Shown here in pieces: positions 51,975 through 63,929 of a DNA stretch of 64,000 nt; within the stretch, counting starts at the first letter, position 1, and each line of letters opens with the position of its first letter. The stretch is from Liolophura sinensis (lineage: Eukaryota; Mollusca; Polyplacophora; Chitonida; Chitonidae): assembly GCF_032854445.1 (NCBI RefSeq), contig NC_088295.1:26151385-26215384 (forward strand). The letters are read 5' to 3'. A program made the translations under genes and the position numbers. Below the pieces are notes generated by a model that did not search any database, was not told where the DNA came from, and was given only the letters and a program-made list of their open reading frames with translations.

Positions 51975-54539
51975 GGGTGCACATCCAAGCCCTCAGTGGT
52001 CAAGAGATTGAAGTGGGGAGTGAGTACTTCTTAGCCATTCGGCCAGCGAGTGCTTCACTAACACCACTGAAGCAACGGACAGAAAAAGAAGCAGTGTTCA
52101 ACCAATGTCTTTGAGTGATCCAGCATCTTTCGTCACCCTAGTTTGTTTCAGTTATCAGGGAACACTTATCATCAAAATGGAAGATGTAATAACAACCTCA
52201 TCACTACTGAATGATTTAAAAAGAGAAAATAGCTCGGATGCAACGAAAAATGCCCACAGTTGCTGTATGTGAAACGCACTAATAAACAAATTAAATCGAG
52301 AAAACTGTCATTTTTCAAAGGGTGCTTTGTGGACAATTCAGTGCAGAAATGAGATATTATAATATGAAGTGATTAAAACTAACATTCTAATGGAATCTTA
52401 CAGAGCGATACCCAGTCCCTGAGGAAGAGGGCTAGACATGCTCCTGGGCATTTGCTCTTGATTAAAAGTAGGGTCCGTTGGACACGGATTATTTGTCTAC
52501 ATTGTGGTGAAAACTCATGATGTGGGCGGAAATGTAAAGCTGTAATTTTTGTGAGAGACATCGTTATCTGTGGTTGGAGTTCAAGGCAAAGATATGCCTC
52601 TTCTCCCCACTTCAACCTCGATCCTTCTTTTATACAGTTAAAGGTTAAAAATTCTACCCACAGACCTGTTTCACAAAACGATTTTAGGCTCTAGTGGAAT
52701 ATTGTAATCCATACCAATGTGGCAAAAGATACTTCCGAAAGGCGATTCCTATCGCTACGTCCTATAGCGGAGCCATGCAGTCGTGAGATATACAACGGAA
52801 AAGGTTGCAAATACAATATTGATGGTCTAGCTTTTATCTATGCTAATATTCAATTAGCGGTAAAGCCATGTTATGGGCAGATGGACATTGAACTCAAAAT
52901 GACGCCCCACTCAACGTAGTGGATGAAGAGCAGTGAGGTGTTTTAAGAATTTCATAACTGGAACAGAGCTATCTAAATCAACGTCCATTAATTTCAACGA
53001 TAACACTTTTTCCAAGCTACTGTCTGTAATTCGAACATGGTGTAATCAGTAGACCTTTTACAACTGGGACATATGTGGCCTTGAGCGACCTGTTTGAATG
53101 TGGTGAAAGTTTCAGCTCGCAAATAGCGGATAAGAAGCTTAAGATTTTTTCAATATAAGCATGGTCAAAGATATACTTGTCTATATATGTATATACACTT
53201 GTGGCGAATTGGGGAAAATATGGGATTATTTGAGACTTAAGGATGTGTTCCTATCTGAGTCCTAAACTTAGTTTGGCTTAGTTTAGACATGACTCGGTAT
53301 AAATTCCTTGGTTTACGCTGACAGTTCTCCCCTGAACGTATAAACACCGTTTGTGTTCATTAATTGGCTGGACTGGATTTGTGCCATCCAATGAAGATGA
53401 TAAACGTGACTGAGTCACACATGATCTTATTTTGTGTATAATTATAAAACACCTCATTAGTTAGCAAAAAACCCTAATGATTTGGTACATATAGCCACAA
53501 ATTGTCCATGGATGAAAAAAATTATCAACTGTCTGTTTCCATAAAGGAATTATCACTACAAACTCATATGACGTATAAGCATAAACTTTCAATGTTTTCA
53601 CGTTTTCAATGAAGTCAGTCAAGGTGGACAAATATCTATAATATCATTTGAATTAAATTCATGCAATTCTACATAACAAAAATGATTAGACAATCAGCAG
53701 ATTTGAATCAATGTTTATTCTCAAAAGTAGCTTACGGTCCCAGTTTATGTGCTATCTCTTTTTTATTGCCCTCGGTAAATGATTAAGCGGATATAGGTAT
53801 ATTTAGGTCTAGAAATCGTCTACAAATAGCCCGTGTTTTAACCTGGGATTAAGACAGATGGATCGGCGCTGTCAGAGCGCGGTGTGTCAGGAGGAATTCC
53901 CCAGACAGTTCATCCTTTTAAGCTGTTAAATCTCATGCCCCCTTTCTAAACGATAAGTTTGTCAGCTCCGGGTATGTTTTGTTACTTTTAGGGATTTCAT
54001 CTAAGTTGACTGATAACGGAATCCCTTTCGTGACGATTAAGCTCTCTGGTGATACATCAGGAGATGATTAGATCACCCTTCTTGATAAATTGGATAGAGG
54101 CTACACCTTGATTTACCGTCAGGTGTGCAGTCTCGCACACACTGATAGCCGCCGGATTCTCTACCATTAGTAAAGGTTCCGTACCCAAATTCTTCGATGG
54201 AATTCAGCATCTTTCGTTTGTCCACATGCCAAAATAAATTTTTAAAAAGGAAAGAAAAAATGAATTAGTAAGGATAGCACTGACAAGGTGAAAATTGACA
54301 TCCGGTTATACATATAACTGTCGCTTGAAATTTTGTCTTAGTCAAGGTTTTATTCTATAAATTTTGTACACCATGCTTGTACGTGTAGCATCACCCTTGT
54401 CCCTTGGGCATCATGGCTTGAAACAAATTACTTATTAAGTAACAAGCGAAATGATTGGATGAAATATAAATTTTTAATTTCTTATTGGAAAGAAGACAAA
54501 AAGACATTTGGGATATATACTTGCAATGGATACATTGCA
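51975..54539. other. Gene-free stretch
   Basis: Unique AT-rich DNA right of the satellite. Short open frames at 52379-52615 and 52719-52919 have no protein character or splice support. No repeats were recognised. Confidence 0.4.
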
Positions 54540-54700
54540 CTTATTTATTTGACTGGTGTTTTACGCCGTACTCAAGAATATTTCACTTACATGACCACGG
54601 CCAGCTTTACGTTGGGAGGAAACTCAAGCACCCATGGCAATGCTTTACCAGAAAACATCTGTAAGTGCGGTGTTAAACTTCAGTCAACAAATAAATGCTC
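54540..54700 (-). repeat. SINE (family A), 3' part
   Basis: The plus strand shows TTATTTATTTGACTGGTG, TTTTACGCCGTACTCAAG, AATATTTCACTTACATGACC and GTTGGGAGGAAACTC, then loses similarity. This is a 5'-truncated copy. Confidence 0.65.
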
Positions 54701-55424
54701 AGTCCTGACATATGCAGGCATGCAGAAAAAGGAAAGGACAACTGGGTTAACTGAAAGTGTCACGGGCACTGTGATAACTGGTGTCTGGTCATACTTATCA
54801 CTGGCTAAGCACGACCGTCCTGCCCTTGCTCCCCGAGTAATGAGGATAAAAATCACCAACTTTATCATGTTATGACAGATGTTTTCGTTTAAACGTAAGT
54901 GATTTTGAGCGCACCGGGCCTGTGACTGAGTATGCCCTTGGGCACATATAGGCACTTGCCCTATATCGCCACGTGCAAAAAGCTATGAAGGTAAATGTAT
55001 GTGGTAAATCAATATCAAAATTGCCGTATATACTGAGATGGGTTTTATCTGAGGGTTTTTGAACATCCTTGACGATGGTGGACACTTTTCAGTGACTGAG
55101 TTAGTGCAGTGCCCAGGTTAAAATTGCCAACACCGATTGTATTAGATGAACACTCAACACACAGATGTCAACTCTTAAGTTCGGGTTTTGTTAAACGTAT
55201 CAGATGTATTATTACAACGTGAGATAAACACCAGAGTCCAAAGATTAAATGACTTTGGTCACTTGTTAAAATTTATCTCGAGCCCATTCACCTCGAATAA
55301 CTTAAGCCTCAAACTTAAAGACTTTGCCGTAAAACAAAACGAAGTAAATGTTGACGGCAATGCGGTATGCGATGTCATTACATACACCCTTTGGATTATC
55401 CAATTAGGCCTTTAATTTACATTT

Positions 55425-55522
55425 TACATTTACTTTTTCGTCGTCATATGACGGCGTGTTATGTACGACATAAAACGCTAAGCATACACACACATATACA
55501 TATATACATACATACATTTACT
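55425..55522 (+). repeat. SINE tail fragment (family C-like)
   Basis: CGTCGTCATATGACGGCG, TGTACGACATAAAACGCTAA, GCATACACACACATATAC and ATACATACATACA match the 3' tail of family C (and B). There is no head. Confidence 0.55.
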
Positions 55523-55867
55523 TTTGAAAAATTGATTCTGCACATAATTTAATGGAAGTTTTAACAACGATAAAGTATGCATGCTATGCTTATGCCATGT
55601 GTGACAAGATTTTATACGTATTTATTGATGACACTATAAAAAAATCTCCATGAGGAATAATATCATATTTTCACTACGTACTTTACTTCGCAGTTCTTGT
55701 GTTATCCGTAGCTTGTGCATGTTAAGCATTATTTAAGGTACAATAACGTGTAATTACACATTTTAAGGTCATGTCTGTTCGAACGGTCTCAAACTGATAT
55801 TCACGAAACGTTGGGCGAATTGGCAACGAGTGCCGGTCAGGTTGTTAAAATGTTTGGCAAGATCTAC

Positions 55868-56309
55868 CTAAAGCCGGAGACACGATAGGCGGATTTTTTC
55901 GTTTGTATGGACCGACTTCATCGCCATTCGAAATACGCTAATGATATTCGCAGCATAGTTGCAGACATTTTTCGTTGACAGTCAACAGAAGTTATGTCAG
56001 GTGACCTAGTAAACCATGTGACGCAAATAAAATGTCACAGGTCAACACAATTCCGCGTTGTTTGATTTGTGAGCTCGGTCGTCTCGATCGCCGAAGCTCG
56101 CTGGAGCGGAGATACTACGCGGAAAGGGTGAAATCGCTGACATATTTCTTCTCCGGTTTCTGACATGTTTGATGCAAGCGATTTTCGGGCGGACAAGATC
56201 GCCATCAAAATACGCTATCGCAGGCGCTTACACACTAGGCGGATTTTTAGAAATTCACGAAATACGCCTGTAGTAGCGAAAAAATCCGTCTAGCGTGTCC
56301 CAGCTTTAA
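55868..56309. mobile_element. Non-autonomous DNA transposon (MITE) with ~33-bp terminal inverted repeats
   Basis: The left end CTAAAGCCGGAGACACGATA then GGCGGATTTTTTCG (55868-55901) is the inverse of the right end CGAAAAAATCCGTCTAGCGT then GTCCCAGCTTTAAG (56277-56310), with four or five mismatches. The 442-bp element has no coding capacity. Inside the right end there is another copy of the terminal motif (ACACTAGGCGGATTTTT, about 56232), and ATTCGAAATACGCTA / ATCAAAATACGCTA recur in the middle, so it has internal duplications. Target-site duplication is unclear; ends next to TTTAAG or CTAAAG may hint at a TA or TTAA target. The superfamily is not determined. Confidence 0.7.
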
Positions 56310-56584
56310 GTGACTGAAATGACACTTTTTAGATTTATTTTAGACTAGAAGATTATGGCCCTTGTATCTCACCACACAACACCTAAATTCAATATTATAT
56401 ATTTATCTAAACTATATGCTGTAGCAAGACAATTTGATCAACACCCACATCGAAGGGATACATTCTGCTCCCGGACATGTCAAATATGCCAAGTTTTTTC
56501 ACACATATGACGACACTTTAATCAATATGGTAGACAAGGAAATGTTGGGGATTAATAAAGTAATTACCATGAGCGATAAAGTAT

Positions 56585-57508
56585 TTATACCAGCTCTATA
56601 TCATGATCACGTACCAGCTCTATATCATGATCACGTACCAGCTCTATATAATGATCACATACCAGCTCTATATCATGATCACGTACCAGCTCTGTATCAT
56701 GATCACATACCAGCTCTATATCATGATCACATACCAGCTCTATATCATGGTCACATACCAGCTCTATATCATGATCACATACCAGCTCTAAATCATGATC
56801 ACGTACCAGTTCTATATCATGATCACATACCAGCTCTATATCATGATCACATACCAGCTCTATATCATGCTCACATACCAGCTCTATATCATGATCACAT
56901 ACCAGCTCTATATCATGATCACATACCAGCTCTATATCATGATCACATACCAGCTCTATATCATGAGCACATACCAGTTCTATATCATGATCACATACCA
57001 GCTCTATATCATGATCACATACCAGCTCTATATCATGATCACGTACCGGTTCTATATCATGATCACATACCAGCTCTATATCATGATCACATACCAGCTC
57101 TATATCATGATCACATACCAGCTCTATATCATGATCACGTACCAGTTCTATATCATGATCACATACCAGCTCTATATCATGATCACATACCAGCTCTATA
57201 TCATGATCACGTACCAGTTCTATATCATGATCACATACCAGCTCTATATCATGATCACATACCAGCTCTATATCATGATCACATACCAGCTCTATATCAT
57301 GATCACATACCAGCTCTATATCATGATCACATACCAGCTCTATATCATGATCACGTACCAGCTCTATATCATGATCACATACCAGCTCTATATCATGATC
57401 ACAATCTTCTGTCATCACTGTTTTTATGTTCACCTCATCAGAATCACTAAGACTCTCAGTGAAATTGAATTCTTGGTGCCGCTTAGATAAATTATTTGAT
57501 TCTTTCAT
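56585..57508 (-). CDS. Doubtful ORF: 307-aa octapeptide-repeat frame
   Basis: ATG at 57508 opens 43 non-repeat residues with a plausible acidic/serine character (TESLSDSDEVNIK). About 34 near-identical octapeptides CDHDIELV follow, and the frame stops right at the array edge. It is open because the DNA repeat is 24 bp (8 codons). The opposite strand is open too (338 aa, HDHIPALY repeats, 56434-57450), as is a third frame. If expressed, it would be an acidic, His/Asp/Cys-rich repeat protein with possible metal-binding character. More likely it is a by-product of the minisatellite. No upstream splice acceptor or polyadenylation site was pinned down. Confidence 0.2.
   Translation of the reverse strand: MKESNNLSKRHQEFNFTESLSDSDEVNIKTVMTEDCDHDIELVCDHDIELVRDHDIELVCDHDIELVCDHDIELVCDHDIELVCDHDIELVCDHDIELVRDHDIELVCDHDIELVCDHDIELVRDHDIELVCDHDIELVCDHDIELVCDHDIEPVRDHDIELVCDHDIELVCDHDIELVCAHDIELVCDHDIELVCDHDIELVCDHDIELVCEHDIELVCDHDIELVCDHDIELVRDHDLELVCDHDIELVCDHDIELVCDHDIELVCDHDTELVRDHDIELVCDHYIELVRDHDIELVRDHDIELV
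56587..57402. repeat. 24-bp minisatellite, 34 units
   Basis: Thirty-four tandem copies of CCAGCTCTATATCATGATCA plus CATA or CGTA. Each unit contains the palindromes ATCATGAT and TGATCA. Variants are few and partly linked: CACGTACCAGTTC marks several units, spaced three or four units apart in the right half, suggesting a 72-96-bp higher-order amplification step. Confidence 0.97.
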
Positions 57509-58811
57509 TACTTCAACAAGTGAACTTTAACTGGGCTATTAAGAGGTCATCTGCACCTGTCAGACGTATGCTACACTCGATACGCCTAAAAGTCAGCCAG
57601 TCAACGTGAAGATACCCACAGATGCATGTGAATTAGGATTCAACCTTTGCACGCTTGTTGTTGACTTCTCAACGACAACAAAAATCTTGAAAAAGTTTCA
57701 TTTATCACCCAAAGGCCTACAAATGACTTCACCGAAATTTGCCCTTGTGAAGGTTTATAGAGAGCGATTTGTACGTTTAACCTTCAGTGTGCATATAAAA
57801 TCTGGTCCAATTGTATGAGATGTTGAGCAAGGACGGGAGCCTTGATGGACACAGAAGAGCGAGTGTTTAGAAATAAGGAGCCGTGTAAACCTGTCAGACA
57901 TCCGTGTTTATTGCTCGATTTATTTTAAACTCCGGTATTTCATCAGGTTTAATTCCCAGCTGTTTCTGTGCGATAGAGCTTTTGATACGTCTGTTCTAAG
58001 GACACTAAATTGACATGTCGAGGTATAGTTTTCTTTTAGTGACCAAGACGCTGCTAGAAACGACCGTTATTTCACCCAATAAACCTGGCCGGCATACAGC
58101 CATCTTAAACAACAGCCTGTCTGTTGGTAAGGTCGTCAAATCAACGGTCTTGCGGTTAATGTTAGACATCGACAGATAAAAACCAAAAGCCTGCGCAACG
58201 TAGTAAAATAGGACTATTTCTAAAGCAATATATTTCGAGTAGTAAGCGGAAGACTCTGCTTGAGTGTCCGAGACTTTGATATTTGTAACTCTTCGACGTA
58301 ACTCGGCATAAGGGTATAAGCCAAGTACTGCTCTGTCTGGTGTCAGACTTTCAGTATATTGTGTGCTTGTGTCGTATCTGGTGGTGCGTCATATGTGGTG
58401 TCTTCGGCATGACTTTTCAGTGAGCCAGCTCTATTCATCTGTGCGTGTTGAGAACATTTAGACGAGGCTACGCGACATAGCGTAGAAAGAAAGAAATATG
58501 CAATCTCAAAACAGAAATGCAACATATAGCTTTAAATATGTTAAATGCAACACTTAGGCAGTGATGGAGGAAAAGGGCATTTTTAATGTTAGATGAACAC
58601 TTTGTAAAATGTTTAAAACTGAACATTGCTTTTCAATTTATAAACGTTCAAAGCGCTTTCTAATCCAACATGAAGTTACAACTTTCCTACAATCACTTTA
58701 TAGGGTGTAACGCCAGACGATTTAGGCACTCACAGTTTATAGAACTTAATATGTTGTGCGATTTTTAACACTGTTCACATTTTAACATTTGCGGTTTAAG
58801 AGCGTTAGGGA

Positions 58812-58813
<2 letters not shown>

Positions 58814-58889
<76 letters not shown>
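58814..58889. repeat. (TA)n microsatellite
   Basis: About 76 bases of uninterrupted TA repeat, followed by three (A)TGTTAAA units. Confidence 0.95.
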
Positions 58890-58891
<2 letters not shown>

Positions 58892-59840
58892 GTTAAATGT
58901 TAAATGTTAAAAAAAATGTTTATATTAAATTGATGTATGTTTATTGAAAGGTGGATACATTGTGCAGTTGGTTGACACTTAATGGTTAAACTTTGAGCGT
59001 GTAAATCTTAACCACACAATCAATGTCCACGTAAATAACAGGACAAAACGAGAAGGATGGGACAAGGGATAAAACTGGTAAAGAATGGCCCCTCTTTTGA
59101 ATGAATCCAACGGTGTCAATAGACCGGTGTCAGTCGTGGGTCTTGGCTGTGATTGATTTCATTGCCATTTTAAATGTGCCCGTCCCTGTTGGTTTATTCA
59201 AGATAGCCTTCTCAGGGTGACCAGATATTCTTATTTGTCTAAACGTAGGAAGAATTTACGACAATCATCTAACACATTTCCGGTAGAGCCAGCACTTTGC
59301 TGGCATCTGCCACGTTTTGTATTCCCAACCGGATTTCTCAGCACCGTAACTGCTGGACAATTTCGTTCAAACTGTCGGAGTCAAGGACCTGGTAATATGC
59401 TGTAATGATTCCATTTATACTTGTTACATTATCAGTTACTTGGTTTAAGGAAAGAACAGAATATCGCTTGGTTTTGCCAACTAGAGCACACTTGACTCAT
59501 TACTTATGGTTTCAACATGTACACTACTATTAAGACACCTATACAAAATAAAGACAGTCAAACAATATAACAGCAACAACATGAGGTATGTAAGGGCCAT
59601 ACAATGGGTAGTAATAATATAGAGTACCTATTACCTTGTCATACAGTAATCTGTTCTTCCCAGCTTTGAGCAGGCATATAACGATAAATTGATACTGCCA
59701 TTCCCTGCAGCAAATAAATAATTAGGTAATACCAACGTCTCTTATTCCTAAAAGCCGAGAAACCTCAGGCCGAAAATCACGCTAGATACACGATTATCAC
59801 AGTCTACACTGGCTATAGTATGCTGGCCTAGCTGTATCCT

Positions 59841-59856
59841 CCCCCCCCCCCCCCCC
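59841..59856 (+). repeat. Homopolymer C run (16 C)
   Basis: Sixteen consecutive C bases. Its length is probably variable or poorly resolved. Confidence 0.9.
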
Positions 59857-59984
59857 AAAGGCGTAATCATAGTATGTGACAAACATCGGCAAGTTGAAAC
59901 ACCGGTGTTGCAATATTAAGATTGAACTACAGTACCATGCACTACACGTATATGGCCTTGTTTTGTCTGGATGTTAAAATTCAT

Positions 59985-60185
59985 TTGATTTATTTACTTG
60001 CTTATTTACTTATTTATTTCATTGGTGTTTTACCCCATACTCAAGAAAATTTCACTTATACGACAACAACCACAATGTGATGGGAGACAACCAAGCAAAG
60101 CCCGGGGAATACTGCAGAAACAACAACCATGTACAACCAGAGACTAGAACTCATAGCGATCGCATTGGTGAAAGGGGCTAAACTC
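59985..60185 (-). repeat. Diverged SINE (family A)
   Basis: The plus strand shows TTATTTATTTCATTGGTG, TTTTACCCCATACTCAAG, TTTCACTTATACGACAAC, GCAAAGCCCGGGG, GAACTCATAGCGATCGC and ATTGGTGAAAGG. The head is decayed. Confidence 0.7.
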
Positions 60186-60569
60186 ACTTGAGGATGACAA
60201 CATGTCCCAGTAAACAATGCTGAAGAACTTTCTCGTCGTCACGTATTACATGACACGTGATGGTGAAAACCACACGTAAACAACTGTTTGGGATTGTAAA
60301 GCAAAAGCAGTCTTTCTTCCTAAAATAGAATCGACATCATTGTCTTCGTTGAAATGACGATCCTAACATTTTACACAGCGGCCGTTCTTCCTCATGTTTG
60401 GAATTTTGGTAAAGATTACGTCTCACACTCGATGATTGGACATTTGAATCGCCTCTATTCAAACAATATCCATATGAATAAGGCCCATGGAAAATGTTTC
60501 CTATAAATGGAAAAAATTAATAACATCGGCCACGTGACCCCGATCTTGTACATGACGCTTTCAAACTTG

Positions 60570-60690
60570 CAGATGGTACTGGAGTTTCCTGCGGGCTCTA
60601 CCCTGTTTCCTACGGCCACAATGGTGACTGTCGTCGTATAAGGGAAATATTTATGAGTGCGACGTAAAAAACTAATCAAATAAATAAGAT
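60570..60690 (+). repeat. SINE (family A), 3' half
   Basis: TTTCCTGCGGGCTCTACCC, TGTTTCCTACGGCCACAATG, GTCGTCGTATAAGGGAAAT, GAGTGCGACGTAAAA and CTAATCAAATAAATAAG. This is a 5'-truncated copy in plus orientation. Confidence 0.7.
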
Positions 60691-60947
60691 CCACGCTTAG
60701 AATATATAAAGATCTTGCTTAAAGAAAGATTACCTTAAGAGAAAAGCATATGAAACGTCTGACTGCTGGGACCGCAAGCATCAAAAAGGTCCTTGGTTCA
60801 GACAAAGTAAGCGCAAAACCCTGTTTACATAACACGTACATGTTTTGATTCACTAGGTTTTTACAAAAAATAATTGTATCCCTTACGACAATATACGCTA
60901 ATGTCCAGTCAATAGAAACTAACAAAATGCGGCCAGTGTAATATACT

Positions 60948-61215
60948 GATTTATTTATTTATTTGACTGGTGTTTTACGCCGTAGTCAAGAATATTTCAC
61001 TTATGCGACGGTGGCCAGCATTATGCTGGGAGGAAACCGGGCAGAGCATGGTGAAACGGACGACCATCCGCAGGTTGTTGACAGACCTTCCCACGTACGG
61101 CCGGAGATGAAGCCACTCTGAACTGGACTTCAACTCACAGCGACCGCATTGGTGAGAGACTCCTGGATCATTACGCTGCGCTAACGCGCTAACCGACTGA
61201 GCCACGGAGGCCCCC
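60948..61215 (-). repeat. tRNA-derived SINE (family A), best full-length copy
   Basis: On the minus strand it starts GGGGGCCTCCGTGGCTCAG, TCGGTTAGCGCG (A-box region) and AGGAGTCTCTCACCAATGCG, with B box GTGAGTTGAAGTCC. The body follows (ACGTGGGAAGGTCTG, CTCTGCCCGGTTTCC, TCCCAGCATAATGCTGG). The tail is CGTCGCATAAGTGAAATATT, TTGACTACGGCGTAAAACAC, CAGTC, (AAATAAAT)n. It is useful as the reference for the family. Confidence 0.85.
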
Positions 61216-61290
61216 TGAATCATATTTATCTAGGTTAAAGCTCCATACATATTCTACAATGCCGAATAATGCAGAAACCAGACGCTGTCA

Positions 61291-61366
61291 TGAGGCCCGT
61301 TGGTGAGAGGCTCCCGGGTCATTACGCTGCGCTAGCTCGCTAACCAGCTGAGCCACAGAGGGCCTG
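61291..61366 (-). repeat. SINE head fragment (family A)
   Basis: The plus strand shows GTTGGTGAGAGGCTCCCGGG, TCATTACGCTGCGCTAGC and TAACCAGCTGAGCCACAGAG, the antisense of the tRNA head only. It lies 75 bases right of a complete copy in the same orientation, so it may be part of a nested or duplicated insertion. Confidence 0.7.
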
Positions 61367-61714
61367 TAATATACTAAACACATCGTAAATTAATATTTCA
61401 AGCTAAATTTAGCTTGATAATAATAATATACATTGGCTAAATACATTTTTCGTTTAGAGGTGAAAATGCTAATGTATTAGTCTTCATATCAGCCATTCCA
61501 CTGTTAAACTGTCGCATACAATCCCGAATGCATCATCTGCGCGCGGACCTTGGATTATCGCCCTGAAGGGGAAATAGCAGTGTATTAGCTAATGGCTTGG
61601 TGTATCTTGACAAATGAGGTGCATGGTTGGTTTGAATCAGAACCGATTTTGTACAACACTTGCAGGCGAAAGTATCTTTTGAAGCGAGGACTTTCGTTGG
61701 CCACTTAGATGTGA

Positions 61715-61800
61715 TTTAACTGCTTTATGCCGTACTCAAGAATATTTCACATATACGACGGCGGCCAACATTATGGTAGAAGAAAACCGGGCTTTTGTTA
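61715..61800 (-). repeat. SINE fragment (family A)
   Basis: The plus strand shows TTTATGCCGTACTCAAGAAT, ATTTCACATATACGACGGCG and GGCCAACATTATGGTAG, the antisense of the family A 3' part. Confidence 0.65.
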
Positions 61801-62679
61801 CAGGATCGTAATGAAAATGAGTAATGTCACCCATCACTTGAAACAAAGTACTCATTCTTTTGACATTTGCTCGAGAAATCTTTCGTGAAGTTTTTTCTTT
61901 GCATTCAGACAATCATGAATACTTCCGCTTTTTGTTTCCAACGTTTAAGGGAGTGGTAAGCTACTGAGAAATGATCATTTTCTCCAGTTTTGCAAACTCG
62001 AAAAATAGCATATTCATTCAACGCAATTCTATTTGTAAAATAGATTCATTATTAGATACATTTTGGTATGAAAACACATTCTCATGGTTCGGCGCTGTTC
62101 AGAAGAGCTGTACATGTCCCATCAATCAAAACACCAATCAGGTAATTAGCGCTGAAAGCATATCAAAAATTCAACTTAGCAAGCCTATTTTCACCCTATT
62201 TTCAAATTAGCGCAGCTGGAAAAGTGAACATGGCTTAAAGTCGCCATGGCAACACTGAGGAAAACGAGATGATGAAGTTGTTCAGTTATTTTTCTTTCTG
62301 GCAAAGTTCTAATGAATTCTGGCAAGAAAACAACAACACAGACACTGTCATTGTAAACATCTTCAATACTAGCCTGTAACACACGAGGCGACATCTATAC
62401 GTCTGTTGATCCGCCTGGGTAAATATCTTATTCATTAATCGAAAAGGCACATGTAATTTTCTATAAGACCCAAACCACAAATTATAAAAGGCATACACAT
62501 TTATAGCTTTATGGGCCTGTGCAGTTATATAAAGGTAAATGGCATACCGCATCCTGTCTAACAGTTTTCAATTTTGTTTTCTCGAAATTAAATGTGGTAG
62601 ACTTGTATACCAGATTTTGAGAAGCAATTGATCTCCCTGGCGTCAAAGCAACTTTATGTAATTTACTGGATCTCTTCGG
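61801..62679. other. Gene-free stretch
   Basis: Overlapping frames around 61971-62552 on both strands are short, with no motif or splice continuity. No repeats were recognised. Confidence 0.4.
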
Positions 62680-62680
62680 T

Positions 62681-62917
62681 GGCCTAATGGTTAGGGCGTT
62701 CGCGTCGAAGTCGGGAGATCGAAGGGATGCATGCCTGGTGTCTTCGCATGTTACTTCAGTGACGGCAGAAATTTGGTGGCATAGACTTGCCCTGCCACCA
62801 GACGACACAATATATGTACACACAGCTAATGACTCCTCGTCGTCATATGACTGAAAACTGGTATGTACGACATAAAACCCCAAGCATACATACATACATA
62901 CATACATACATACATAA
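62681..62917 (+). repeat. tRNA-derived SINE (family C)
   Basis: Head GGTGGCCTAATGGTTAGG, GCGTTCGCGTCGAAGTCGG. The body includes GACTTGCCCTGCCACCAGAC. The tail is CTCCTCGTCGTCATATGACTG, GTATGTACGACATAAAACCC and CAAGCATACA(TACA)n. It matches 38770-39058. Confidence 0.75.
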
Positions 62918-63063
62918 AAGCATTCTGTCAATGATGTTTGCTACCTTGGATTTCATGAATTCTCTCTGAAGTTTTCCCTAAGAAGTTTTCTACACAACAT
63001 TCCACACCATACTCGCCAAAATATTGATATCAATAAATCCAATAAACAGCCAATGCATCATAC

Positions 63064-63130
63064 ATTTATTTATTTCTGATTGGTGTTGTATGCCGTACTG
63101 GCAAGAATATTTCACATATACGATCGCTAC
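63064..63130 (-). repeat. SINE fragment (family A)
   Basis: The plus strand shows TTTATTTATTTCTGATTGGT, GTTGTATGCCGTACTGGC and AAGAATATTTCACATATACG. Only the 3' tail is present. Confidence 0.65.
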
Positions 63131-63929
63131 CGACACCCCAAACACACCCTTCCTCCTTTAATTTATGTTTTGACTTTCTTTTCTAACACAAAGGAAGAAA
63201 ACATTAAGGGTTTATTTGTGATCTCACTTGACAATTAAATCTGAGATTATCATGCTTGCAATCAGCTGAACTCATGACTGAATTTTGTCCAGATCCATGG
63301 TCCATTGTATTAAATGTAGGAAATTGTACTGTTAGAGTATGTAAGAGAGAAAGACTCTAAAACACCGAGACTCATACATAGGTGGTAAAACTAAATGTCG
63401 TGATTAAGTTCTTCACATGTATTTGACGATCATCAAATGCAGGTGGAAAATTATCTGAGTGTTGAAAAAAGTGAAAAGGCCAGTAATCGGCGTCGCGTGA
63501 TCAGATTGGTAATCCGCAGAGGGAGAGAAATAAAATCAACCTATTCTGGTCAACAAATCGCAGTTGGAGTTGTTGGTCGTAATTGATTCCTCGGACAATT
63601 TTAGAGTGGTCATCCCTGGCTGACTTGCGGAGAAAGCTTTTTCATGATCAGTAGGCACTACCAGGTAATGTAAGGAGAGTTTTGGGAGACTTCTGAGAGC
63701 GAGGCTGACAGATGTCGCTTTACCGACGTCAATATTGCATTGTCCGAAACCTTGATTTATGGTCCAATAAGCACATATACCCGATCAAATACGCATTTAA
63801 CAGGTCAAAGCATAAAGGCTTTTAGGCATCAGAAAGAACAACTATACTATATATCTATGAATTAGTATATGTTTCAGGGTAGCAAGAAGCTGATATATGA
63901 ACTATTCATAAGTATGTAGGTAGGCACGC
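63131..63929. other. Gene-free stretch
   Basis: Nothing recognisable: no open frame of note and no repeat. Confidence 0.4.

Larger units (their letters stand above)
57509..59984. other. Gene-free stretch
   Basis: Nothing but a long TA run (58814-58889), a short (TGTTAAA)n next to it and a C run (59841-59856). A 70-codon plus frame at 57606-57818 lacks splice support and domains. Confidence 0.4.

Noticed and set aside
56434-57450. 338-aa plus-strand frame of HDHIPALY repeats as a gene
   Set aside because: Open only because the unit is 24 bp; the lead and tail are not protein-like, and the opposite strand is open equally.
58814-58889. TATA-box promoter
   Set aside because: Plain TA microsatellite with no adjacent gene.
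62509-62931. 140-codon minus-strand frame
   Set aside because: It lies mostly over the family C SINE and its (TACA)n tail.
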